Shown in pieces: positions 44,892 through 52,523 of a stretch of 64,000 nt of DNA. The position numbers were made by a program, and so were the translations under genes. Numbering within the stretch: the first letter of the stretch is position 1; each line of letters starts with the position of its first letter. The notes below the pieces were generated by a model, which saw only the letters and a program-made list of their open reading frames with translations, ran no database searches and was not told the origin of the DNA. Source of the DNA: DASRJG01 sp032124015 (lineage in GTDB: Bacteria; Acidobacteriota; Polarisedimenticolia; Polarisedimenticolales; DASRJG01); NCBI GenBank assembly GCA_032124015.1, contig JAQBEH010000124.1, positions 42,415 to 106,414 of the forward strand, read 5' to 3'.

Positions 44892-45521
44892 CTACGCGAT
44901 GACCTTCCCTCTAAGGGCGGACAACACGTCCCAGACTCGATCGCTGTAGGCGAGAGGAATGCGGCTATTCACGTAGAGCCGGGACTCGACCAAGGTCGGA
45001 CCCGAGCAGTAGGCGGCCAGTGCGGCGTCTTGATCGCCGAATCGATCCATCAAGCGGCGAAGGTAGGCGCAGCCCAGAAGCACGTTGAGATCGGGGTCGA
45101 GCAAGAGATCGTCTCCGGTCCACTCCAGACCCAGGTCCATCGCAAGGTCGCGGGCGGTCGGCCCTTGAAGTTGCATGAGACCGATCGCTCCCTGCGGCGA
45201 GACGGCGGTCGGCTCGAAACGGCTCTCGACCTGGATGACGGCGAGCACCAACAGCGGATCCAGATGGAAACGTCGCGCGTAGCGGTCGACGATCGGGACG
45301 ACGGTTATCGCCTGCTGCAGGCTGGCCCCGGGGAAAACGCCCTGCGAGGCGGCGAGCACTTGGCGGGACCAGTCGAGCGGGAGGCTCTTCGTGGTCACGG
45401 GGGTTTCCCGCATCCGAGGGGCCAGCGTTTCCGAGGAGGCGACCGGGCGGGCGAACAACCCCGCCGCGACGATCCAGCTCACGACGGAGAGCACCGCCAC
45501 GGTTCTAATGATCCAGCGCAC
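44892..45521 (-). CDS. Lytic transglycosylase, SLT-like
   Basis: 209 residues. A signal anchor (about 2-23: IIRTVAVLSVVSWIVAAGLF) precedes an SLT/goose-lysozyme-like domain. The catalytic glutamate is in LAVIQVESRFEP; SPQGAIGLMQLQGPTARDLAMDL and GCAYLRRLMDRFGDQDAALAAYCSGP complete the fold. It cuts peptidoglycan to 1,6-anhydro-MurNAc. The GTG start has no SD, but -35 TTGACT and -10 TACCCT place the predicted transcript start at or one base before the GTG, so the mRNA is likely leaderless. Confidence 0.87.
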   Translation of the reverse strand: MRWIIRTVAVLSVVSWIVAAGLFARPVASSETLAPRMRETPVTTKSLPLDWSRQVLAASQGVFPGASLQQAITVVPIVDRYARRFHLDPLLVLAVIQVESRFEPTAVSPQGAIGLMQLQGPTARDLAMDLGLEWTGDDLLLDPDLNVLLGCAYLRRLMDRFGDQDAALAAYCSGPTLVESRLYVNSRIPLAYSDRVWDVLSALRGKVIA

Positions 45522-45527
45522 GCCGGG

Positions 45528-45557
45528 AGGGTACGAGCTAGCTTCGCCAAGAGTCAA
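45528..45557 (-). promoter_or_regulatory. Promoter of the lytic transglycosylase gene, predicted leaderless
   Basis: Read leftward: -35 TTGACT (45552-45557), 18-base spacer, -10 TACCCT (45528-45533), then 6 bases to the GTG start at 45521. The predicted start of transcription falls on the start codon. Confidence 0.6.
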
Positions 45558-45588
45558 CCAACGAAGACTGAGAATTTCTAAATTACTT

Positions 45589-46971
45589 CTATTTTCGAAC
45601 GGGAGTGCCGTGCGGGGCCTGTCCTTTTTTCTTCTCGGCGGGACCCATTCTTGAGTCGATTGCCGGGGTGAGGACCTGGAAGACGACCCCGACCCCTGTC
45701 CGTTCGATCCGGTAGACCCGGTCGACACGGCGCAGCACCTGGCCGCCTCGCGGCGGATCTCCGACGAGGCTCTCGCCCGGAAAGCGTGCGCTCAGGCATC
45801 GCTCCAGCCCGTAGGAGAAGTCGGCCGCATCCTCGTCGGTCGCCCAACGCGTCACCCAGATCGTCGCCCCCTCGCCTGCTTTGGTCGTGGATCCTGTGCC
45901 CGGCTCGAAGCGCCAGAGCGCATCGGCCACCCAGCCATCCCCCGCGATGAGCCCGAGATTGTCCTTTCCGGTAAGAAGGGAAATCAGCGAGATGACCCCC
46001 TGCTCTCCGAGGGAATCCGTATCGACCGGCGACAACGCCAGAGAGGGCGGTAGCGCGGGCTCTAGGATCTCTCCCGGCGGCGCCGGCGGGCGATCGAGAT
46101 GAAGGACATCTCGAGTGGTGCGGCGGGTCCGTCGCTCTTGCGTCAGGCGGCCGAACCCACCCTTCCTCGCGAGCGCGGCGGCTTGAGCGAAGCCGTCCAA
46201 ATAGATGAACTGGAGAAAAGGGGAGACGACGGGACTCCCGGAGCGCATCGTTCCGGGGACCAGATCCCCGCCCAACACTTCTTCCGGGCGCAAGGCACCG
46301 GACAGGGCTTCCGATTCGAGGCCCACGCCTTCGAAGAGGAGAACAAAGGCGGCAAGGTTGGCCGACCCCTCCGCCATGGCTTTCCAGGCGAGAAGGGCGT
46401 CTGTGGTGACGGGACCATCGAGGCCAGGGCCATCCAGGAGAGCGTGAGCCAAGTAGTGCCCGGCGAGGGGCTCATCGGGGGCAACCCCCGTCGCAAGCAG
46501 GACCGCGGCGTCGGGATCTGTGTCGGGATCGCCGCGGCCCACATCGGGAAGCAGGCGCTTCGGATCGACGAGCAGGCGCGCGTGCGGTGCGTCGAAGGCC
46601 ATCCCGGGCACATCACGTTCGATCGCAACGACGAGATCCATGGGGTCGGTTCCCGATCCGAAGCCGAGATCGCGCCACGCACGTCCGCGCGCTGCCGCGC
46701 GCGCCGTGGGCAGAAGACGCTGCGCTCTCGCTTGGGATTCAGCGTCCCTCGCCGCCTCGTCGGCGCGGACCGCCGTGATGCTCGGTGCCCGATCACGGCG
46801 GACGATGACGGCGATACGCTCGGCCACCGCGCGAACCGATTGCATCAGGTAGGCGTCCCCGCCGCTCCTCGGCGGTGCCGCGTCGGCTTCGGGGTCGTTC
46901 CGCGCGGAATCTTGTGCAGCAACGCACGTGACCGCCAGCGCGGCGGAAGCGAACACCCGGCCCCACCTCAT
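45589..46971 (-). CDS. Secreted protein with degenerate zincin-like fold
   Basis: 460 residues with a signal peptide (VFASAALAVTCVAAQD). The middle part resembles bacterial putative zinc peptidases: HYLAHALLDG occupies the HExxH place but has tyrosine instead of the catalytic glutamate. AWKAMAEGSANLAAF matches the downstream EG-A motif, and FLQFIYLDGFAQAAALARKGGFGRL matches the usual third helix. It is therefore probably a non-catalytic relative. The C-terminal third has no recognised fold. The start overlaps the DUF192 stop as ATGA, so the two are coupled. Confidence 0.7.
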   Translation of the reverse strand: MRWGRVFASAALAVTCVAAQDSARNDPEADAAPPRSGGDAYLMQSVRAVAERIAVIVRRDRAPSITAVRADEAARDAESQARAQRLLPTARAAARGRAWRDLGFGSGTDPMDLVVAIERDVPGMAFDAPHARLLVDPKRLLPDVGRGDPDTDPDAAVLLATGVAPDEPLAGHYLAHALLDGPGLDGPVTTDALLAWKAMAEGSANLAAFVLLFEGVGLESEALSGALRPEEVLGGDLVPGTMRSGSPVVSPFLQFIYLDGFAQAAALARKGGFGRLTQERRTRRTTRDVLHLDRPPAPPGEILEPALPPSLALSPVDTDSLGEQGVISLISLLTGKDNLGLIAGDGWVADALWRFEPGTGSTTKAGEGATIWVTRWATDEDAADFSYGLERCLSARFPGESLVGDPPRGGQVLRRVDRVYRIERTGVGVVFQVLTPAIDSRMGPAEKKKGQAPHGTPVRK

Positions 46972-47426
46972 CGCAGAGGGGGATCCGAAAGGACGACGAT
47001 CGTCTCGCCGTGCTTCAAGGACTCCGCGGCGACGGTGCCCGCAGCGAATTCGACCACGAATCGTGCGGGCACGGGCGGCAGAATCGAGGGGCAATCGCCA
47101 GTCGCGGGGCATGGAGGGCGGTCGACCGCAGTAAAAACCACGCGCCCGTTGGCGTCCAGCCACACCAGGTCGAGGGCGACCTTGCAGTCTTTCATCCAGA
47201 ACGAGTGCCGGCTGTCGTCGTCGAAAACGAAGATCATCCCCTCGCGAGGCCCGATCTTCTCCCGACCCATATATCCACGCTGTCGCGCCACGTCGTCCGC
47301 AGCGACCTCGAGAGCGAATTCGTGCCCGGACGGCAGGACGGCAACGGCCCACCCCGGCGCCCGAGCAGCGGCGGCTATGCATCCCGCGGCGAGAACGGAA
47401 CCAGCGACCCGAAGCGCCGTGTTCAC
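46968..47426 (-). CDS. DUF192 family exported protein
   Basis: 152 residues. After a signal peptide (AGSVLAAGCIAAA) the DUF192 core follows: FALEVAADDVARQRGYMGREKIGPREGMIFVFDDDSRHSFWMKDCKVALDLVWLDANGRVV. The fold is small, beta-rich, and of unproven function. The GTG start overlaps the upstream lipoprotein stop (GTGA) and the stop overlaps the next gene. It is the middle gene of a three-gene envelope operon. Confidence 0.88.
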   Translation of the reverse strand: MNTALRVAGSVLAAGCIAAAARAPGWAVAVLPSGHEFALEVAADDVARQRGYMGREKIGPREGMIFVFDDDSRHSFWMKDCKVALDLVWLDANGRVVFTAVDRPPCPATGDCPSILPPVPARFVVEFAAGTVAAESLKHGETIVVLSDPPLR

Positions 47427-48010
47427 GGCGTCACCGACTGGAACTCGCCATTGACGACAACAAGACCATCCGAAGCGGCGGCGCCGCCCGGCATGCCTTT
47501 CGCGCCCGGGCACGTCAGGCGATAGCCGCGTGCCGTCGCCTGATAGAGGAAAGCTCGGTCCCAGGGGTCTTTGGGGACATTCGCCATCTTCGCGGGGACG
47601 AGTTCGTCGAGCGTGACGGGGACGCGCCCTCTCTCGCGCCGAAAGCTCTCGATCGCTCGCGCGATTTGCACCATGAGTTCGCGAGCGCGTCGTGCCGGAT
47701 AGTTTTCAACTGCGGTCGCGAGTCCTCGATAAACGACGATCTGAGCTCGCGCCTTCTCCGCGGCGCGGGAGTCGGGAAACGTGTCGATGAGCGTCTGAAG
47801 ACGATCCACCGCGCCCTGCGTATCACCTTTTTCCACGCGTTCGATCGCTTGATCCCACAGACGCCGCGCGCGCCGCTCGTTAACGCCGCACGACGACGCC
47901 GTTATCACGAGAAGCGCCGTGAGCACGACGATGAAAAACAACCTCGCGCGGACGGTTCGCGTGTTGACTTCGCTGTGGCCTCGTTTCATAATTCGCGCGC
48001 TTTCGAGCAC
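47423..48010 (-). CDS. TPR lipoprotein with GspG-like C-terminus
   Basis: 195 residues. The lipobox ITASSC indicates a lipoprotein signal. A tetratricopeptide-like pair (about 50-95) follows. The C-terminus reads RRERGRVPVTLDELVPAKMANVPKDPWDRAFLYQATARGYRL, the calcium-loop/beta signature of type II secretion pseudopilin GspG, though without the prepilin N-terminus. The GTG at 48010 has GAGG 7 bases upstream. It heads the operon with DUF192 and the degenerate zincin. A similar pseudopilin gene is at 52 kb. Confidence 0.72.
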   Translation of the reverse strand: MLESARIMKRGHSEVNTRTVRARLFFIVVLTALLVITASSCGVNERRARRLWDQAIERVEKGDTQGAVDRLQTLIDTFPDSRAAEKARAQIVVYRGLATAVENYPARRARELMVQIARAIESFRRERGRVPVTLDELVPAKMANVPKDPWDRAFLYQATARGYRLTCPGAKGMPGGAAASDGLVVVNGEFQSVTP

Positions 48011-48084
48011 GGGTGGTCCTCGGCACTAACGATTCTCACGTCCGGACATCGCGAGTCGGCGTCCGACCGGTGGGTTCACTCTAG

Positions 48085-49416
48085 ATGACGCTTAGGCCCA
48101 GGGCAACCGAGGTTCCCGAACTCGTGAGGCGACTCGGGAGTCGTCAGCCAAAACAGGTTGACCGCGCGCGCGCACGACTTTCGATCATCGGCTCCCACTC
48201 CGTCGTCGGTCTCGTCGAGGCGCTCGAAGGCGACAACAATCGCGTTCGTTGTCACGCGATGCCGCTCCTGGCGCTCATTCAAGATCCTCGAGGCCGAGAG
48301 CCGCTCGTCGCCATGCTGCTCGATCGCGATCCGCGCATGAGAGAGATCGCCGCGCGTTGTCTGGCACGCTTCCCCTCCCTCGATGCCGTCGCCGCGCTCG
48401 AGAGACTTCTCAAGCGCGAGAAGATCCGCGAAGTGCGCGTTTCCGCGGTGCACGGCCTGCTCGAACTCTACGAGGCGGGACAGGACACGGCGATCCGGCG
48501 CATCCTCGAGGTGCTTCTCGACGCGAAGGAAGACCCCAAGATCCGGGCGGCGAGCATGGCGCTCCTGCCCCTCCTTCGACCGACGGCACGGCGCGGCCTG
48601 CTGCGCCGTCTCCGCCAGGACGGGGTCGAAGAAATCGCGCGACGCGCCGCCGAAATCACAGAAGAAGACGAGACACCCGCGCCGAGAGACCGATCCGGAA
48701 TCGAGACTCTGGTGCGAGAGCTCGCGGCCGACGACTACGCGGTGTGGAACGAGGCCCTCCACCGGCTTGCCGCCGCGGGACCGGCCGTGTCCGAGGCGAT
48801 CGTGGCCGAGATGCGCCGCCGCTCCGGCGACCCCGAGTACTGCACGCGAGCCGGGATGGCCCTCAAGGCGCTCGGTCCACGCCGTGTCCGGGGACTCGCG
48901 GACGCGCTCGACGTCGTGGACGAGCCGCTCCCGCTCCAGATCCTCGTCGAAGTCGCGGGCACGATCGGCGAGAAACCGCTCATCTATCGCCTGAAGAGCG
49001 TCATCGAAAGGGTGGCACCGCGACCGGAGACCGCGGGCACGTCTCGATTTGACACGATGCAGCGGGTGCGGGCGAAGGCGCACTTCGAGCTCGCCCGCAT
49101 CGGAAGCCGGGTCGCCATTCAAGATCTCCAGTCGATCCTGACGGACGCCGACCGCCGCGTTCCCCTCGAAGCGCTGGCCGCCGTCGAGCAGATCGGAAAG
49201 AAGGACGAGATTCCCCTCTTGCTTCGCGCCTATCTCCGGGAAGACCCGTTCACACGCGGTCGCATCGCGGGCGTGGTGCGCACCATTCTGAAGCGGGAGC
49301 GCATTCGCCGGAACAGCGTCGCGTTGCGGTCCCTGTCGGCCGAGTTGAGGCGCGCACTCGAAGGCATCCTCGCGCGTTCCACTCGACGCGCCTCGCGCGG
49401 CAAACGATCCAGGTGA
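48085..49416 (+). CDS. HEAT-repeat protein
   Basis: 443 residues, an array of about ten HEAT-type helical pairs, for example DPRGREPLVAMLLDRDPRMREIAARCLARFPS and DPKIRAASMALLPLLRP. It is predicted to be a cytoplasmic solenoid for protein binding. No enzymatic motif, no signal peptide. The last 40 residues are strongly basic. It lies 20 bases before pgk in the same direction. Partner unknown. Confidence 0.8.
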   Translation: MTLRPRATEVPELVRRLGSRQPKQVDRARARLSIIGSHSVVGLVEALEGDNNRVRCHAMPLLALIQDPRGREPLVAMLLDRDPRMREIAARCLARFPSLDAVAALERLLKREKIREVRVSAVHGLLELYEAGQDTAIRRILEVLLDAKEDPKIRAASMALLPLLRPTARRGLLRRLRQDGVEEIARRAAEITEEDETPAPRDRSGIETLVRELAADDYAVWNEALHRLAAAGPAVSEAIVAEMRRRSGDPEYCTRAGMALKALGPRRVRGLADALDVVDEPLPLQILVEVAGTIGEKPLIYRLKSVIERVAPRPETAGTSRFDTMQRVRAKAHFELARIGSRVAIQDLQSILTDADRRVPLEALAAVEQIGKKDEIPLLLRAYLREDPFTRGRIAGVVRTILKRERIRRNSVALRSLSAELRRALEGILARSTRRASRGKRSR

Positions 49417-49436
49417 CTCCCTCTCGGAGGAAACCC

Positions 49437-50627
49437 ATGCCCAAGAAACTCAGCGTGCGCGATGTTCACGAACTCATGGGGAAACGCGTCTTCTGTCGCG
49501 TCGACTTCAACGTTCCGATCGAATCCGGCCGTGTCAAGGACGACTCGCGCATCACCGCGTCTCTTCCGACCATCAATTTCCTCTGCGAAAGTGGGGCACG
49601 GGTCGTTCTCGCCTCGCACCTCGGGCGTCCCAAGGGCAGGCCGCGACCCGAATTCTCGCTCGCACCGGTCGGAAGCCATCTCGCGGCGATTCTCGGGCGG
49701 CCGGTGGCGTTCGCGGCCGACTGCGTCGGCGAGCCCGCAGAACACGCCGTGGCCCGACTCGCCCCCGGCGAGGTTCTCCTCCTCGAAAACCTCCGATTCC
49801 ACCCGGAAGAAGAGGCCAACGACACCGGGTTTTCGGACGCGCTGGCCCGCCTGGGCGACCTCTACGTCAACGACGCGTTCGGGAGCGCGCATCGCGCGCA
49901 CGCATCGACGGTCGGCGTTCCGACCCGACTGAAGCCGGCGGCGGCCGGCCTCCTGATGCAGGCGGAACTCGCCCATCTCGGGCGCCTCCTCGAAGCTCCT
50001 CTTCATCCTTTCCTCGCGATTCTCGGGGGCGCCAAGGTCTCGGACAAAATCGAGATGATCGAGAACCTGTTACCCCACGTCGACGGCTTCATGGTCGGCG
50101 GCGCGATGGCCTACACGTTTCTCAAGGCGCAGGGCCACCCGATCGGGCGTTCCCTCGTCGAGGCCGACAAACTCGATCTCGCAGCGGCTCTCCTCGCGCG
50201 CGTGGAGTCCGCCGGAAAGCGATTCCTCCTACCGGTCGACCACGTGGCGGCCGTCGGCGGCGACGATAGCAACATCCGCACGACGGTCGGCGTCGCCTTG
50301 GCCTCCGATGAGGCCGGAATGGACATCGGCCCGAGCACGGCGGCGGCGTTTGCGACGGAGATCGGCCGCGCGGGAACGGTTTTGTGGAACGGCCCGTTGG
50401 GACGGTTCGAGGTCGAGGCGTTCTCGATGGGAAGCCGGCGCATTGCCGAGGCGATTGCCTCCTCGAAAGCCGTATCGGTCGTCGGCGGCGGCGACACCGG
50501 CGCTGCGGTGCATCGCTTCGGCCTCACCGCGAAGATGACTCATGTTTCCACCGGAGGAGGCGCGTCGCTCGAATTCCTTTCGGGCCTGCCGCTGCCAGGC
50601 GTCGCCGCTCTGGACGACGCGCCGTGA
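49437..50627 (+). CDS. pgk: Phosphoglycerate kinase
   Basis: 396 residues. The two-domain kinase of lower glycolysis; RVDFNVPIESGRVKDDSRI, VLASHLGRPKG, LLLENLRFHPEEEAND, NDAFGSAHRAHAST and the C-terminal nucleotide segment VVGGGDTGAAVHRFGL are standard. CGGAGG precedes the ATG. The stop overlaps the tpiA start as GTGA. Confidence 0.97.
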   Translation: MPKKLSVRDVHELMGKRVFCRVDFNVPIESGRVKDDSRITASLPTINFLCESGARVVLASHLGRPKGRPRPEFSLAPVGSHLAAILGRPVAFAADCVGEPAEHAVARLAPGEVLLLENLRFHPEEEANDTGFSDALARLGDLYVNDAFGSAHRAHASTVGVPTRLKPAAAGLLMQAELAHLGRLLEAPLHPFLAILGGAKVSDKIEMIENLLPHVDGFMVGGAMAYTFLKAQGHPIGRSLVEADKLDLAAALLARVESAGKRFLLPVDHVAAVGGDDSNIRTTVGVALASDEAGMDIGPSTAAAFATEIGRAGTVLWNGPLGRFEVEAFSMGSRRIAEAIASSKAVSVVGGGDTGAAVHRFGLTAKMTHVSTGGGASLEFLSGLPLPGVAALDDAP

Positions 50628-51391
50628 CGGCCCACCGACCGCGTTCCCTCATCGTTGGAAATTGGAAGATGAACCTCGGCGAGAACGACGCCAGAAGAAT
50701 CGTCGGCGACTTGCTGGCGACTCTTCCATTCGATCGAGTCGATGCCGTCGTCGCCCCCTCCTTCCCCTGCCTGCGCGCCGTGCTAGACGCCGTCGCCGGT
50801 ACTCCGCTCGCCGTCTCCGCGCAAAACATGCACTGGGAGGCGAAGGGGGCGTTCACCGGAGAAGTCTCGCCGTCCGTGCTGTTCGAGATGGGGGTCCGCT
50901 TCGTGATCGTCGGCCACTCCGAGCGCAGGGCGCTTTTCGGCGAAAACGACGCCACCGTCTCGCGAAAAGTCGTCGCCGCCAGACGCCATGGCCTGGCGCC
51001 GATCGTTTGTGTCGGAGAGAACGAAGCCCAGCGCGACGCCGGCAAGACGTGCGACGTGGTCGTCGCGCAGGTCCGGGCGGCGCTCACGGACTTTGTGTTG
51101 GAATCCCCCGACGACCTCGTCGTGGCGTACGAACCCGTCTGGGCGATCGGAACCGGGCGAACGCCCGAACCGGACGAGGTCATCGGCGCCCACGCTGCGA
51201 TACGCGCGGCCCTCACGGAACGCTTCGGCGCACCGGGCATCGAGGTACGCGTGCTCTACGGGGGCTCGGTTACGCCGGCGAACGCGCCCGTGCTCCTACG
51301 GGCTCCGGAGGTGGGCGGCGCCCTCGTGGGCGGCGCTTCGCTCGACCCGGGCTCCTTCGCGCTGATTGCCGCCGCCGCGGCGGCGTGCTAG
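50624..51391 (+). CDS. tpiA: Triosephosphate isomerase
   Basis: 255 residues. GNWKMNL carries the catalytic lysine, IVGHSERR the histidine, VAYEPVWAIGTG the glutamate, and YGGSVTP is the phosphate loop. It interconverts dihydroxyacetone phosphate and glyceraldehyde 3-phosphate. The GTG start overlaps pgk. secG follows 40 bases downstream, a common pgk-tpiA-secG order. Confidence 0.97.
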   Translation: MTAHRPRSLIVGNWKMNLGENDARRIVGDLLATLPFDRVDAVVAPSFPCLRAVLDAVAGTPLAVSAQNMHWEAKGAFTGEVSPSVLFEMGVRFVIVGHSERRALFGENDATVSRKVVAARRHGLAPIVCVGENEAQRDAGKTCDVVVAQVRAALTDFVLESPDDLVVAYEPVWAIGTGRTPEPDEVIGAHAAIRAALTERFGAPGIEVRVLYGGSVTPANAPVLLRAPEVGGALVGGASLDPGSFALIAAAAAAC

Positions 51392-51431
51392 CCTCTCTCG
51401 GATTTTCACGTCCGAATCGAAGGGAATGGCG

Positions 51432-51776
51432 ATGGTGATCTTGCTGACGATCCTCCACGTGATCGTTGCGGTATTTCTGATCCTCGTGGTCCTCCTGCAA
51501 ACCGGGAAGCGCGCGGACCTCGCCGGCGCGTTTGGTGGAGGAGGGTCTCAGACGGCCTTCGGCGCGCGCGGTGCGGCGACACTGTTGTCACGCCTGACGG
51601 CCTGGTCGGCGGGGATCTTCATGGCGACGTCGCTCATGCTCGCGCTGATGTCTTCGAGCGGCACGGGCGGCGGCTCCGTTCTCGATTCCGCACCCGCGAA
51701 CGCTCCGATTTCGGCACCTGCGCCCGCGACGCCTCCGCCCACGGATCCGACGCCTGCTCCGGCGCCCACGAAGTGA
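51432..51776 (+). CDS. secG: Preprotein translocase subunit SecG
   Basis: 114 residues with two membrane helices: ILLTILHVIVAVFLILVVLLQ and LSRLTAWSAGIFMATSLMLALM. GKRADLAGAFGGGGSQTAFGARGAATLLSRLT is the SecG signature loop. The Pro/Ala tail makes it longer than E. coli SecG. The second ATG (51432) is chosen since AAGGG is 7 bases upstream; the ATG at 51426 is too close. Confidence 0.93.
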   Translation: MVILLTILHVIVAVFLILVVLLQTGKRADLAGAFGGGGSQTAFGARGAATLLSRLTAWSAGIFMATSLMLALMSSSGTGGGSVLDSAPANAPISAPAPATPPPTDPTPAPAPTK

Positions 51777-51810
51777 GCGCGTTTCTATCCAGGCGTTTCA
51801 CGATGTTTGT

Positions 51811-51816
51811 TATGAT
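51811..51816 (+). promoter_or_regulatory. -10 box of tRNA-Leu
   Basis: TATGAT preceded by TG (extended -10) lies 25 bases before the tRNA. The -35 region is weak. Confidence 0.45.
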
Positions 51817-51841
51817 CGCGCGTCGTCACGACGTCCCCCGC

Positions 51842-51928
51842 GCCGAAGTGGTGGAACTGGCAGACACACCATCTTGAGGGGGTGGCGCTCGCAAGGGCGT
51901 GGGGGTTCGAATCCCCCCTTCGGCACCA
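51842..51928 (+). tRNA. tRNA-Leu (anticodon GAG)
   Basis: 87 bases with encoded CCA. Acceptor GCCGAAG pairs with CTTCGGC, discriminator A73. The anticodon stem CCATC/GGTGG frames the loop TTGAGGG with anticodon GAG. The long variable arm (about 13 bases) and D-loop GGCAGAC are typical of leucine tRNA. It lies between secG and the pseudopilin gene. Confidence 0.96.
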
Positions 51929-51955
51929 ATCTTTCAGACGTCTCGTGACGAGTGA

Positions 51956-52429
51956 TCACCAGTCCTTGTAGTACGTACCGTCCAGGGCCTTCCCCTCAAA
52001 GAGGCAGTAGACGTCCCAGACGTTTTCGCCCCCCCATGATGTCGCGTCCCAATCGTCCTGATACGAACGCTTCCCCCACTCCGCCTCTTCCGTGAACGGG
52101 TCGACCGGAATGAACTGCAGGTAGCGCACCTCGTGGGACAGCCCCGTGAGCGGATCGGCGACGTCGACCCCTTCCACCAGTTCGTCGAGGTCGAGCGGGA
52201 ATCCACGTTGATCGACGTCCGTCTGCTTGATCTTGCCCTCTTCGACAGCCTTTTTGTACTGGTCGATCGCCTCGCGCATCATGCGCAGGTCCATGCGCAG
52301 CTCATTTTCACGGCGACGCTTGTCGTCCCACCTCTTGAGCGGAATCGCCATCGACAACAGCGCCATCATGATGCCGAGCGCGGCGAGGAGTTCGACCGTC
52401 GTCAGACCGGACTGCCCGTGACGTCTCAA
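51956..52429 (-). CDS. Type II secretion/IV pilin-like pseudopilin
   Basis: 157 residues. The prepilin leader MRRHGQSG is followed by LTTVELLAALGIMMALLSMAIP, with the +5 glutamate and hydrophobic helix required for prepilin peptidase cleavage after glycine. The C-terminal FPLDLDELVEGVDVADP and IPVDPFTEEAEWGKRSYQDDW resembles GspG. It starts with TTG, with GTGAGGG and TACAAT upstream. Solitary; no gsp cluster nearby. The TPR lipoprotein at 47.4 kb shares the GspG-like end. Confidence 0.85.
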   Translation of the reverse strand: MRRHGQSGLTTVELLAALGIMMALLSMAIPLKRWDDKRRRENELRMDLRMMREAIDQYKKAVEEGKIKQTDVDQRGFPLDLDELVEGVDVADPLTGLSHEVRYLQFIPVDPFTEEAEWGKRSYQDDWDATSWGGENVWDVYCLFEGKALDGTYYKDW

Positions 52430-52523
52430 TGGGAAACCCTCACTGCCATTGTAGGTACGGCAAACGTTTCGGCGCCGTCTAGACTAGACTCGACTCGACC
52501 GTCGTGATCAGGAGGGAACACCC

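Noticed and set aside
51842..51928. tRNA-Leu as an island attachment site
   Set aside because: No integrase, direct repeat of the tRNA end or composition shift was found nearby.
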